NCBI GenBank assembly: GCA_000697335.1
Contig: JNEM01015230.1
Span: 1 to 19,448, forward strand
Direction: 5' to 3'
Length of the DNA: 19,448 bases
Origin: Conidiobolus incongruus B7586
Taxonomy: Eukaryota; Entomophthoromycota; Entomophthoromycetes; Entomophthorales; Conidiobolaceae
Every line of letters starts with the position of its first letter. The first letter of the stretch is position 1. Both the position numbers and the translations under genes were made by a program. Below the pieces are notes generated by a model. That model had not been told where the DNA came from, ran no database searches, and saw only the letters and a program-made list of their open reading frames with translations. Shown here piece by piece: positions 1 to 11,784 of this stretch.

Positions 1-748
1 TAAAATATACTTTTATTGCTAATTTTTAATAAAAAAAAGTATTTTTAGTTTATTTATTGATTTTATTAATAATTAACAAAATAATAATTGAAATTAATTT
101 TTTATATTTTAATAAATTTTAAAAAAATTTAACTTTAAAATGATTTTTATATTAATAAATTATTATTTCTAAAAAAATTATATATAAATTCTAAATAATT
201 ATAAAAGGTTTATAATATAGATTTATTAATTTTAAAATAAAATATCTTTTATTATTATTATTTAATATATTATAATTAAATCTGATAATAAATTTTCAAA
301 AGTTATATTTTAATAAAAAATTATTGATATATAAAAACATATAGTCTAAAACTATATATTCTTCTATTTATTTTATATATACCCTTTTTTGTAAAATTAA
401 TAATATATTTTAAAATCATAAATTAAAATTTTCTATTTTTTTAATTATAAGATAATATATCAATTAAATTAAAAAAATAATATTTATAATATATTTTAAT
501 TTAGTTAATATTTATTAACAGAGTTGAAATTAAAGAAAGTAAAAATATAATATTATAGGATCAAAATAATTTGGTTAATATTTATTTAAAATTATATGAT
601 TTATAAACTATATTATTAAAATACTTATAATTTGTAATTTTTATATATTATATTGTTTTGGAGTTTATTGCTTTATAATTATGAAATTGGATTACTTATT
701 TGGGTATATCATATGAATAAGTTGAAGTTTTCAAATTTAAAAATATAA

Positions 749-763
749 TATATATATATATAT
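749..763. repeat. Short TA microsatellite
   Basis: A pure alternating TA run of 15 nt lies in the gene-free left flank. In DNA this AT-rich such runs arise easily, and no function is implied. Confidence 0.6.
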
Positions 764-1365
764 TATAATAAAATGGGTATATTAGAATAATTATAAAAAA
801 TTTTGATAATTTGAAATAATTATAATTATCAAAATATTATTTTCTATATATATATTATATAATTATATTTATAAATATTCAATGATATATCACTGAAAAT
901 GTATATGTTTAATTTAATAATCTTTAATCTAAAATATATTTTTGAAATTGAAAAATACCAAATTAAACATTGGATTTATAGCTTTGATAATTTTTAATTT
1001 ACCTAATAATTATCCAAAATTGTAAAAGATTCGAGCAATATAATCATTTAATAATGAAGGATGGAACAAATAAGATGGATCTGAAATATAATAATATTAT
1101 CATTGTAGATGAAATATATATTTTGGTAAAAAAATTAATGTACAGTTTATAAAAAATCTAAATCTATAATTATTTAATTATTTTGTTATAATCATTAAAA
1201 CTATTTACGTATTAATTTCAATGAATATAAAATTTTAAGAAAGTAGAAAATAATATAAATTTAATGTAATATGTTTATTAATTTAATAAAAAACACAAAA
1301 CATAATTACACTATTATAATAAGATATAAAATTGGATATACAAAGAAATAATGAAAATAAAGATT

Positions 1366-1373
1366 AAAAAAAA
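1366..1373 (-). terminator. Pol III terminator of tRNA-Leu
   Basis: Eight consecutive A on the + strand read as a T8 run on the minus strand, beginning 8 nt after the tRNA discriminator base. A run of four or more T is the standard RNA polymerase III stop, so this is the expected end of the tRNA-Leu transcript. Confidence 0.85.
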
Positions 1374-1380
1374 GTCGAGT

Positions 1381-1462
1381 TGAACAGAGAGAGGTTCGAA
1401 CTCTCGCCTCCGAAGAGACCACGGCCTTAACGTGGCGCCTTAGACCACTCGGCCATCTGTCC
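1381..1462 (-). tRNA. tRNA-Leu, anticodon AAG
   Basis: Read on the minus strand, this folds into a complete class II tRNA. It has a 7-bp acceptor stem (GGACAGA with TCTGTTC, one G-U pair), discriminator A, a 3-bp D stem around an 11-nt loop, and a 5-bp anticodon stem CCACG/CGTGG. The 7-nt loop TTAAGGC puts anticodon AAG at 1426-1428. A long variable arm (CTC-TTCG-GAG) and a 5-bp T stem with loop TTCGAAC follow. The long variable arm plus AAG identifies leucine; after A34-to-inosine editing it reads CUU and CUC. The internal A box (TGGCCGAGTGG) and the B box around GTTCGAACC are intact. There is no intron, and the CCA end is not encoded, as is normal for a nuclear gene. A T8 terminator follows directly. 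Confidence 0.97.
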
Positions 1463-1769
1463 ATATCTCATTACTCTAAACTTCATATTCATTCCAGAAA
1501 TGAATAATTAAATGAAATTATGGGATTAATTTTGAAATAATATATGCTTGACAACGTCAGCAGTGTAAATTATATAAATATAAGAAATCAAGTTAATATA
1601 ATTTTAATTATTATTTTTTTTATTAAATCAATATTAATTTTTTTATATTCAATATCAATCAATATAATATTAAAATATTATACAATAAAATATTTTAATA
1701 CTTTTTGAACATTTAATTACTTCAACAGTATAGTAAACAGATTTAATTTTCAAAATTTAGATATATAAT
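1463..1769. other. Spacer between tRNA-Leu and proteasome gene
   Basis: This AT-rich divergent spacer must hold the promoter and 5' leader of the proteasome gene. A small inverted repeat, TGAC-AAC-GTCA, lies at 1549-1559. I see no proteasome-associated control element of the GGTGGCAAA (Rpn4) type. Nothing else stands out. Confidence 0.55.
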
Positions 1770-2573
1770 ATGTCAGAAAGATATAATTTCTCTCTAACTA
1801 CTTTCTCTCCAAATGGCAAATTGGGTCAAATTGAACACGCTTTAACTGCTGTTAATAAGGGTGTAACAGCTGTTGGTATCAAATGTAATTTGAATTAATT
1901 TATCTAATTACTTTTCCAAACTAATTTCTTAAATTTAGCAACTAATGGCGTAGTCATCGCTACCGAAAAGAAAGCCACTTCAACATTAGTCGACAATTCC
2001 TCACTAGAAAAAGTGAGTCACGTTTGTCAATCTATTGGTATTGTCTATTCTGGTATGGGTCCTGATGCCAGAGTTTTAGTCTCCAAAGCTAGAAAATTGG
2101 CTCAAGCTTATCGTCGTGTATATATGGAAGATCCTCCCAACAATATTTTGGTCAAAGAAATTGCCAATGTCATGCAGGAATATACCCAATCTGGAGGTGT
2201 CCGTCCTTTCGGTGTCAGTTTGTTGGTTGCTGGTTACGACGAAAAGGGACCTACTTTGTACCAGGTCGATCCTTCAGGCTCTTATTATCCCTGGAAGGCC
2301 ACTGCCATCGGTAAAAACATGGTCAGTGCCAAGACTTTCCTCGAGAAGCGTTTCAACGACGAGATGGAACTGGAAGATGCCGTTCACACCGCTATCTTAA
2401 CCCTCAAAGAAGGTTTCGAAGGCCAATTGACGGAACATACCATTGAAATCGGTATCATTGGTGAAAATACAGTGGAGAGACAGACCTTCTCTGGATACGG
2501 TTTCCATTCTGGTCCCAGTTTTAGAAAGTTAACACCTAATGAAATTAAGGATTACTTGGCTAATATTGCTTAA
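1770..2573 (+). CDS. PRE8: 20S proteasome subunit alpha-2
   Basis: This is a structural subunit of the outer alpha ring of the 20S proteasome, which gates substrate entry to the catalytic chamber in cytosol and nucleus. Exons are 1770-1884 and 1939-2573, joined across a 54-nt intron (1885-1938) with GT...AG ends and an ACTAAT branch-like site. The product is 249 aa, against 250 for yeast Pre8. Exon 1 carries the alpha-type N-terminal signature, RYNFSL then [16 protein letters not shown]; the splice then restores the conserved [15 protein letters not shown]. Further hallmarks are [38 protein letters not shown] and [11 protein letters not shown]. The ATG at 1770 has the AAT-ATG context shared by most genes here. 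One oddity: His sits where alpha subunits normally have Tyr in the Q-I-[DE]-Y-A part of the signature. Codons near the start are A/T-ending and those in the middle more C-ending. It runs convergent with the OPA3 gene. Confidence 0.96.
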
Positions 2574-3277
2574 ATAAGAGAATTACTAAATTACTTGGGT
2601 TTCATTTTTATATAAATATTAATCAGTTTTTTTGTTTATTAATATTTTTAAATCCTTTTTTTATTTGTTTTAGAAATTTTTGAATTTTAATTCATTAATT
2701 TAACAATAGTAATTTTTAATGATATTGTAATGTATTAAAATTTCATTCAATATTATTTAATATTAATTTAGCACTTTACAAAATTAAAACTTTCATCTCA
2801 GCAAATTTTATATTAATACCAATTTAACTAATTTTATGATCAGAATTTGATTGATAAACTAAACTAAATTTTATTTATTGTTCAAAAATTTAAATTTATG
2901 TTAATTTGTTATTTTAAAAATAAATTATTAATATATTTGATAGGAAACATATCACTTATTATTTTACTTGTATTTTTTATAGTAAATATTATGAATATTG
3001 ATTTTGCTATTGAATGATTAAATTCTATTAATTCCCAATTTTTTTTATAATTCAAATAATGTATTAAATACTTTAAATCAATCACAAAATCATATAAAAA
3101 CTAGATATGTTGATGTATATTATAAATGGAGTTTAAAGTTAGAATTGATATTATATTAATTCTAACTAATATAAAGATAATTTATTGAATGAATTGAAGC
3201 TTGAAAGGAATTATCTCACATAAATTAAATTATTCCAATTTAATTCAATATTGATTCGGATCATTATTTGGAGTAAA
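2574..3277. other. Convergent spacer (3' ends of PRE8 and OPA3)
   Basis: About 700 nt of very AT-rich DNA lie between two convergent genes. It must contain both 3' UTRs and polyadenylation regions, but A-rich poly(A) signals cannot be singled out against this background. No other ORF or structured element was seen. Confidence 0.6.
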
Positions 3278-4067
3278 TTACTGAGATTCTATAAATGCTT
3301 GTTTAGCAGTTAGCGTCTTCTTTTCTAACTTTTCTAAATCCTTTAAAATAATTTCAGCTTCTTTGAGCGGCTGAGCAATTTCCTTATTGCCAAATCCCAA
3401 CCAACTGAACCAACCCGTCGAGTTCGGCACTTGTGTATGTTGCTTGGAAAGTGTATTCAGCAGTTGTATATTCAACTTGTTCAGCTCTACCAAATGATCA
3501 ATTTGCGACTGTAATTCACCCAGCTGGTCCTTGAGTAACTTCTTCTCATTTTCGATCTGCTCAATGAACCCCTGAACATCTTCTAAAGCGGTGTCTACCA
3601 TAACTTTTCTCTTGCTGGCATTCCTCTGTGACCTCACCGTTTCGTACGCGATAGCTCCAATTGCTACTGCGAATAGTAGAGTCTCACCAATGAAATTGGC
3701 ACCCATTTCAACAGCTCTAAATAAATATAAGATTATTTATAGTAGTACAAGGAATGAAGTTTACTTTGCTTCTGATAAAGGTCTAATTTTCTCCTTTTCA
3801 TATCCCAAAAACCTCATTTTCAATTGCATTTCCCATTTATGAGTAGTCTACTTCCAACCATGAACAATATATATATAACATTACAAATTGATAATTACTT
3901 GAGCGACTGAAACACAAAACTTTTTAAAATTAGGATTATTTTTAGTTTGATTTTTAATTGACGTAGCCACTAACAACAGTTAAGATATTGGTTAATCAAT
4001 ACATAGTGAATATACCTGGTTTGGCCAATGTTCTCACCAATAGTGTGCCAATTTTAATAGTTGCCAT
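3278..4067 (-). CDS. OPA3-family mitochondrial membrane protein
   Basis: OPA3 proteins sit in mitochondrial membranes and influence mitochondrial shape and lipid metabolism; the biochemical role is unsettled. My model has four exons (minus strand): 4016-4067, 3899-3969, 3765-3847 and 3278-3716, with GT...AG introns of 46, 51 and 48 nt, giving 214 aa in frame. Exon 1 encodes the targeting-like N-terminus with IGTLLVRTLAKP; the first splice completes V in KPVATSIKNQ. Exon 2 carries NFKKFCVSVAQ, exon 3 HKWEMQLKMRFLG, and exon 4 the hallmark MGANFIGETLLF with a hydrophobic segment at about residues 78-94. A charged coiled-coil tail follows (about 105-150). All conserved OPA3 blocks appear in order, so the in-exon ATG at 3706 is not the start. 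It is longer than the human protein (179 aa) through its C-terminal tail. It is divergent from the PAK gene across a 4.2-kb spacer. Confidence 0.92.
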
Positions 4068-7000
4068 ATTTTATTAGTTTTTAATGATTTATTATATAAA
4101 AATTATTTTTAATTATTTTTATATTTTTTTAAATTCAATTTTAATGAGTGACGACTAAAATAAATTAAATTTAAATGCAAATCAATTTACTTGATTTATG
4201 GGTCTCAATTGTATTAAGTTACAATTAATATTCCGATTTTGATTTGACTTTTAAAAAATTGAATGAAAATATTATTGTATATAAGTCAAAAATTTAATTA
4301 AAAATTTAAATTATATTTTATTCAAGTTTTCATAATTTTACAAAGATATAAGCTAATTTTATCATATCAACATTTGTAATAATTTCAAATTCAATTAATT
4401 TTATATCATTTTTATATTTTCTTTATATATTAAACATGCCCAATTAATATGGCATTGAATTGATTATATTTAATTAAATATGATATATTTGAAAGATATT
4501 TAATTTTAATACTTTAATATCTCATAGATCATTCTATTGATTTATATTTTTTCAAGATCAACATAACAATATTATAATTAGGATAATAAATTAGTGCTGG
4601 TTTTGAAATAATATTAATTTTCAAAATTACTACAATATTAAATATTTTTAAATATTTGTCATCCATGATATAATTATATATTATGATATATTTGGTAAAA
4701 AATATATAACCTTGAAAACATTGTTTATTATAAATTAATTTTTTTGAAATATTTAATAAATTTAGATCATTAAAGTTTTCTTTTTTAAATCATTAAATAT
4801 CTTTTTATAATTAATTTAATTAAAATTATATTAATAGGCAATATCCTAGGTTTATAAATATAGAATATAATATGAATGATTGATGTTTAGTAATTTCAAT
4901 TTGTTAGCAAATTTTTGAATTTGATTTTAATAAAATATTTAACAAGTGAGAGTAAAAAATTAATGATAATTTTCATAAAATAAAATTTAATAAAGTATTT
5001 AATATTAAATATTAATAATATATCTGAATAATTTTATATTATATATTAAAGTTGAAAAATTAAAAAAGTTAAATTTATATGATAGTTTAGCCTTATTTAA
5101 AAATAAAACCTTATAATAAAAATACTTATAATTTTAATAAATTTTAGTAGTTTAATTATTATCAAATGATTATAAAAGATATATGATCTTATTGTAAATA
5201 TCTCAATATATAACTTTTTAATTGCTAAATAAATTAAATCTTTTTTATAAATAATAATATAAAAATCAATCATAGTTTTATTTATTTTTTATAATAATTA
5301 ATATTCTATACTCATTGATAATTTAATTTTTAAATTGAATGAATTAATTATCATAATTTTAGTTATTTTATGAATTATAAATATCATATTATAATAGCAA
5401 AATTAAAAATTCTATATATTGTACTAAATTTCTGTTTAAATAAAGAAAAATTAAATCATCATTTAATAACTTAATATTAATCAAAGTAATATATTGAAAA
5501 TTATGTGAAAAGTAAAATTTAAATAATTTGTGGTATATTAACCTTTAAAACTATATAAAATTAAAATCTAGTCAATTTTTAACTTATTATATTTAAAATA
5601 CAAAGATTGTTTATTTTGTAAATTTTATGAAAGTTTATATTACTATAAATTTAAAAGATTAATAATAGATTAATTATTAAATTAAAGGGATTAATATATT
5701 TGAAAAGAATATTAATGGATATAATTGGTTAATCATATATTATAAAATTATATATCATTGTTATATAGTGTTATTTTGACACTATTCAATATGTAATATT
5801 TAAATTATAATAATAAGCAATTTGTAAAATATATCAAACCTTTCAATAAATATGAAAAATCAAATAAGCTGATTTATGATGACATTTATAGCATATAGCA
5901 TATATTTATATATTTGTTAATTATATTTATATACTAATTAGCAAAATTTGATATTTACATTCATTTTTTAATATAGCTGAACTATTATTGGAATCCTTGA
6001 TCAGGATCAAATATGCAGCCATTTTGGGCAATATCCTAATAAATTATTTAGATATATTGAAATTAATGATATTCGGTACAATTTATACCCTAATATATTA
6101 AAAACCATTTTTTAAATATATAAAAATCCCAATTATTCGTTTTAAAATTTTGTATTATAAAGTATAACAAATGACATCAGTTTAAATACGAAAATTGTGA
6201 TCCAATAATATCAAAATGATAATTAAATATAATTTTCATACTTGATTGTATATAAGAATCTTTTACCAATATTATTCTAATTAAACTCAATACATTTATA
6301 CAAAATTTGATGAACTTTATCAACTCACTTCAAAATTCATATTAAAGCGCAAATATGAAGAGATCTAAATTTTGGTTTTATAGATTATTATTAAAATAGT
6401 TAAAAACTAGAAATTGCCAATATTAATAATAAATACCTTAACATTAATGATCCTTGTTTTATCTGGATTTAAATATTTGAATTATTAAAATATAATGGCA
6501 AAAACAGCGATTTGAACTAATGGTTTAAATATGATATTATCAAACAATTGAAAAAACTCGATAAAACTTTCATGTACACTAATCTTTAATTATTTAGTTT
6601 ATAATATGAACTGGATCATTTTAAACTAATATATTTTTAAAACTAAGAAGATTATCATATATAAACGATGGTTTTACGCTTTTAAACTATTTCACTATTT
6701 TTAATTGCCACTTAACACTATTATAAAGAGCTACAAGTAAATCATTTATCCTAAAATCACCAATTAGGTAATATTATTGAGTAATCTAAAGAAAAATCTA
6801 GTCAACTCACGAATATTCCCATAAATAACGTATCCATGCAATCAGAACAAATTTCAAAGTCCAAATTAATACTATAAATAACTTTTAACTATTACAAACT
6901 ATTAAAAGGCGTTGATTATGAAGGATTTGAGCAAATAATCAATTTATTAAGAGGTAAAAACTGGTGAAGGATTGAAGTTTATGCCCCAAATTTGGAAACT

Positions 7001-8256
7001 TTAATTACGGTGTGCTTGGCCATTAATTGAAAATTGATTGGCTGTTGGAAACCTCCACTGGGGTGACTGAGGTTTAATAATTTTTGTTAATTTAAAGTTG
7101 ATTATGCTTAAATGTAATGAAGTTTGAAGAATTGATTTTATTGAAATAATTTTGAATAGAAATTAATTTGATTCATTATTAGTTGTGATAATTAGGATAA
7201 ACTATATTCACTATTGAATATAATGAAAACGATGACAAGTTTTCAGGAAAAAATAAAACAAAATTACAATTTAAATATTAGTTCAAATCATAATCATTTT
7301 AAATGATATTCATTTAAAATATTAAATAATCTTAAATATAAACTTTTAGAATACTAAAACAAAATATCATTCAAAGAAATTATATGAATATATATATCAT
7401 AATCATTAATTCCAATAGAAGGAAAAATTGAATTTATCTTGGCTGAAAAATAAATTGGAATTATGTTGATCACAATTAATTAATAAAGAAAAAAAATACA
7501 TAGTTTGATTAAATATTAATATGTAGGCTATATGGTCCGTGATGTGCTTGAGAGTTGTTTTACAAGTTGATATTAATTGCTAAAATAGTTGATTTAATTT
7601 AATTAAAAATATTGAAAATTCTAAATGAATAGATATTTATCTTGGCAGATACTAGTTTATTCAAGAAATTGATCTTTCTCTAAGACACTTCAATACATGT
7701 ACATTATTAATCTAATCTAATTACATTAATTTAATGATCCAGAAGTAATACAAAATTAAATCATCTGTTCTAACGCGACCAAATGTGCAGTAAAGTAATG
7801 ATAATTTCCTCAATATCAATATATCCATTCTAAAACTATATCGAAATATAATTTTAACAGGTGACTAAAAATCAACATTATATACTGGATAATTATCAAA
7901 TTCTAAAGTATATAAATCTAATTAGTATGGGAGAAATTACTATAAAAATCGAATAAATTTCCATTTAAACTCAAAAACTATGCTCATTCAAAGTTTGTTT
8001 ACTCAATATTAAAAAAATTGGAATTGATTCTGTATCAATTTTATTCAAGTGTATTGATCTTAATCATTTTCTACATATTATTCTAACTGTGTCGCATTGA
8101 ATTATTGCTCTCTAATTCAATCCTTTAGTGTTTAGATTCATTTTTATTATTGTTCATCTTTTTTAACTTATTCATTACTACTCTTTTGCTAGTATAACTG
8201 GATATATATTATAATTCAGCTATTATATTCTACTTTAATATATTAAATATCAAAAT
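4068..8256. other. 4.2-kb gene-free AT-rich spacer
   Basis: This is the largest gap in the window, lying between the 5' ends of OPA3 (-) and the PAK kinase (+), so promoters are expected at both edges. Most of it is A/T with stops throughout. Noted inside it: a perfect inverted repeat TTGATC-AG-GATCAA at 5997-6010; a 12-nt word GGCAATATCCTA present twice (4837-4848 and 6027-6038); and a less AT-rich patch at about 6890-7080 with no intact frame. The last 250 nt before the kinase are T/C-rich on the coding strand, which suits a 5' leader. No tRNA, no intact ORF and no recognisable transposon ends. Confidence 0.6.
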
Positions 8257-10549
8257 ATGACCGAGGTATTAAAGTCAGGTTACGTTAATATTAAAGATGA
8301 CGGTATTCGCTCTTGGATTTGGTCCAAGCGTTGGTTATGCTTAAGGGAATTAACCCTCTCTTTTCACCGTAATGAGGTAATATCAATAATTTACACAATT
8401 TTATTAGGTGTAACTAATAAAACTAAAATTTTTTATTCAGCAGACAAGTTTAGCTTATGCCATCGTATTTTTAAAAGAAGTATTAAGTGTTAACCGCACA
8501 GATTTAAAACCCTATTGTCTAGAATTGGGTACTAAAGACCGTACCTATTATATGGCTTGCAAAAATGATGAGGAATTATATTCTTGGATGGACGCTATTT
8601 ATTCGGTAATTTTTTTATTATTAAACTTATAAAACTTAGATTTACTAATATTTTTTATAGAGATCTCCGGAGATGGGTGTTTCTCGTCCTACAGGTTTCG
8701 TTCATAAAGTTCATGTTGATTTCGACCCGGCTAGTGGTATGTTTACGGTAAGTTTAATTTTCAATTTATTACTGTTTTTTATAAATTTTAATTTTAACCC
8801 CAAGTTCAATAATTACTTAATAATTAACACATTTAAAATATTTTCAACTTTAAGAACAATCAAAACTAATAATTTTATTAGGGACTTCCTGACCAATGGG
8901 CACAATTACTATCCACTTCGAAAATTACCAGAGATGATTACGCTAAAGACCCTCAAGCTGTGTTGGATGTGTTAGAATTTTATACTGAGCAAACTCAACT
9001 AGGAGGCAATTTTGACAATAAGTGGGCAGGTCTCATCCCTCAAAATCAAACTCAAAACAAGGCCCTCACTTCATCTCCCACTACTTCTCCCAACCAGCTC
9101 ACTCCGAATAACTACAAAAAGCTTGAACCTCCTTCAACCAGTGGCAGCGGCTCCTCCTTTAAAGACTTGACTAATCAAATTACCAAGAGAATGTCAAATC
9201 TTCATATGGATGTAATTATATTTATTTTATTCAATATTTTAATTCTTGACATTAATATTTTAACTTTTTTTAGCGCTCCCAGTCTCCTTCACCTTCTAAA
9301 GTAAATATCAATTAGACATTATTCTTGTTTATAGCTAAATGGAATGATTTTAGACTCCTGTAGGCACTGCACCTGGATCACCCCAACTCAATAAGGTAGA
9401 CCCACATGCTGAGACTTTGGCTAATCTCAACGGCACCAAACCCAAGCCAGCAGCTCCTAAGGTTAAAGATCAGAGACTGTCAACTATGACAGAGCCCCAG
9501 ATCATGGATAAACTCCGTTCTATCGTATCTAAGACTGATCCTTCGACTCTCTACACTAAAATCAAAAAAATTGGTCAAGGGTAAATGCTATAGCATATTA
9601 ACCAATTTAAATTTAACCAAATCGTATATAGTGCTTCCGGTTCAGTTTATGTAGCTCGATGCAATACTTCCGGCATTAAAGTTGCCATTAAACAAATGGA
9701 TTTGACCAATCAACCACGCAAAGAACTCATTGTCAACGAAATTTTAGTCATGAAGGAGTCTCAACACCCTAACATTGTAAATTATTTAGATAGTTTCTTA
9801 TTAGGCAAGAACGACCTCTGGGTTGTCATGGACTATATGGAGGGTGGTGCTTTGACAGATATTATCGATAATAACGATACTATGACAGAACGCCAAATTG
9901 CTACCATCTGTTTTGAAACTTGTAAGGGTTTGGACCATCTTCACAGTCGAAATATTATCCATCGTGATATTAAGAGTGACAATGTATTATTAGATAGAAA
10001 TGGTCAAGTTAAAATTAGTAAGTTTATTATTTAGATTTATTTGCATCATTTAGCTTATACATTGTAATTAGCTGATTTTGGTTTCTGTGCCAAACTTTCT
10101 GAAACTCACAGCAAGAGAGCTACAATGGTTGGTACACCCTACTGGATGGCTCCAGAAGTTGTTAAACAGAAGGAATATGGCGCTAAAGTGGATGTCTGGT
10201 CTCTTGGTATTATGGCCATTGAAATGATTGAAAAGGAACCTCCCTACTTGGACGAAGAACCCCTTAAAGCTCTTTATCTCATTGCTACAAATGGTACTCC
10301 CACACTCAAAAACTCAGCTGCTCTCAGTCCCGAGCTCAAACAATTCTTGGCCAAATGCCTATCTGTTGATGTGTCCGTAAGATCTACCGCAGCGGAATTA
10401 CTTAACGTAAGTCACATTTCAACCCTGTTTATATTTACATTCATATAGATTTTAACCTCTAATTTTAGGACGATTTCTTGAAGAAGAGTGCACCTCTCAG
10501 CAAACTAGCCCCCTTACTCAAATTCCGCGAAGCCAATGGCGGTCATTAA
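8257..10549 (+). CDS. Cla4-type p21-activated Ser/Thr kinase (PH-CRIB-kinase)
   Basis: This kinase is activated by Cdc42/Rac-type GTPases and controls polarity, septins and cytokinesis at the cell cortex. Exons are 8257-8376, 8441-8605, 8661-8747, 8882-9211, 9274-9300, 9354-9580, 9632-10017, 10072-10406 and 10469-10549, giving 585 aa in frame. A PH domain fills about residues 5-95 ([26 protein letters not shown]). The CRIB follows at 102-117 ([16 protein letters not shown]), continuing GMFTGLPDQW across an intron. A Ser/Thr/Pro-rich linker spans about 165-300. The kinase domain has the Gly loop [11 protein letters not shown], Lys339, Glu355, HRDIKSDN (Asp431), DFG 449-451, activation-loop Thr465 in [11 protein letters not shown] and APE at 474-476. 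All catalytic residues are present. PH plus CRIB separates it from Ste20 and animal PAKs. Intron 1 ends in a tandem CAGCAG, so one Gln is uncertain. The start has the AAAT-ATG context. Confidence 0.95.
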
Positions 10550-11784
10550 TTAGCCAACGAACGATCGCTACTTTCATCATTATTCACCCAATCAATTCAT
10601 CGACCGTTTCTTTCGTATATAATTTCACCACTTTTTAACTCCCCGAGTCCAATCCTTTAATTGTTTTTCTATAATTTTGTAAAGGTTTTCCCCACACCAT
10701 TTTTTAGCAATTAACTTAACCATATACATACATATATATTAACTATTCACCAATATGTTTCAAATCTAACCTCTCTATACTTGAAATGATTAATTAAATT
10801 ATACATATTATATTAAAATGACTATTTTTTGTGTTTTGATATGATTCAATAAATTTTTCTTGGTATATTGAGTTTTTGAACATAAATATCCTTTTTTTTA
10901 AATTTGAACAGGATTTAAATTATATTTCAAAAGAAAAATAACAGAATTAATTATATTTAATTGACCATATTATAAGTATTATTCAATTTTCTATTCATCT
11001 TTATTTGATATATCATTCATAATTAATTCGACTAATCAAAATTCTCAACCAGATTAAATATATTATCAATTTCTATATAGTTTTTTATGGTAATAATATT
11101 TAACATACTATACAAATTTAATTCTAAAAACTTAATTATTTTTAATAAAAGGAATTATTCAATTTTTAAATCGTTTAATAATAAAAATCAATTTATTTTT
11201 AAATTTATTTGTTTTAAAAAATATTGATAATAATTGAAATATTATTCATTATTATATATATTTTTAAATAAAACAAATTTGAATTAATTTTAATACTATA
11301 TATAAATAATGATATAATATTAATACTAATCGAGTTGATAAATGTATATTTAATATTTTGATTTCCTCTCATGGATACAATGATAATAAACATTAATTAA
11401 TTATAAAATAAAATTTTACCAAGACTATTATGAGTTAAATTTCTATTGAGTTTGTAAATTATATAAATAATAATATATTTTTATCAAGTATTGGATATTT
11501 ATAAATTTAAGTTAATATTTAATAGCGATTTACAGTTTTTATTATTAATTAAAATATTGAACTTAATAATATTAGAAAATTCTAATCCCACAATAGGTGA
11601 TGATCTAATAAATTATTCTAAAAGATTCCATTCACAATAATATAATTTCATCCAAATAGTAATATTCAATTAATAATCAAAAAAATTAATATAAAATAAC
11701 TATAAAAAAATTATCGATTACTTGATTATTTGATTACCTATTCTTCCTTTAATAATTCTTTTATTTTATAAAATTTTGATAAAT
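10550..11784. other. Spacer between PAK kinase and RPB3
   Basis: The first 200 nt or so (10550-10760) are C-rich for this genome and are probably the kinase 3' UTR. An AATAAA at 10848-10853 could be a poly(A) signal but carries little weight in such AT-rich DNA. The rest is A/T-saturated and must include the RPB3 promoter. No reading frame or RNA gene was seen. Confidence 0.6.

Larger units (their letters stand above)
1..1380. other. Gene-free AT-rich flank
   Basis: This stretch is almost entirely A/T, with stops dense in all frames, and I see no coding exon, RNA gene or recognisable transposon. It holds a short TA run at 749-763. The stretch around 1020-1100 is slightly less AT-rich but has no usable reading frame. 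The last bases (1366-1373) are the Pol III stop of the neighbouring tRNA gene. Confidence 0.7.

Noticed and set aside
1549-1559. TGAC-AAC-GTCA dyad as a CRE-like site for the proteasome gene
   Set aside because: The 3-nt insertion breaks the ATF/CREB consensus, and it lies over 200 nt upstream without other promoter words. Left as a minor note.
3591-3842. 83-aa + strand ORF over the OPA3 locus
   Set aside because: It runs antisense through OPA3 exons 3-4 and an intron; the minus strand has the conserved protein.
3901-3916. 8-nt microexon in OPA3 using the TTTCAG acceptor
   Set aside because: It gives a phase-compatible model but loses the conserved block with NFKKFC; the upstream acceptor at 3970 restores it.
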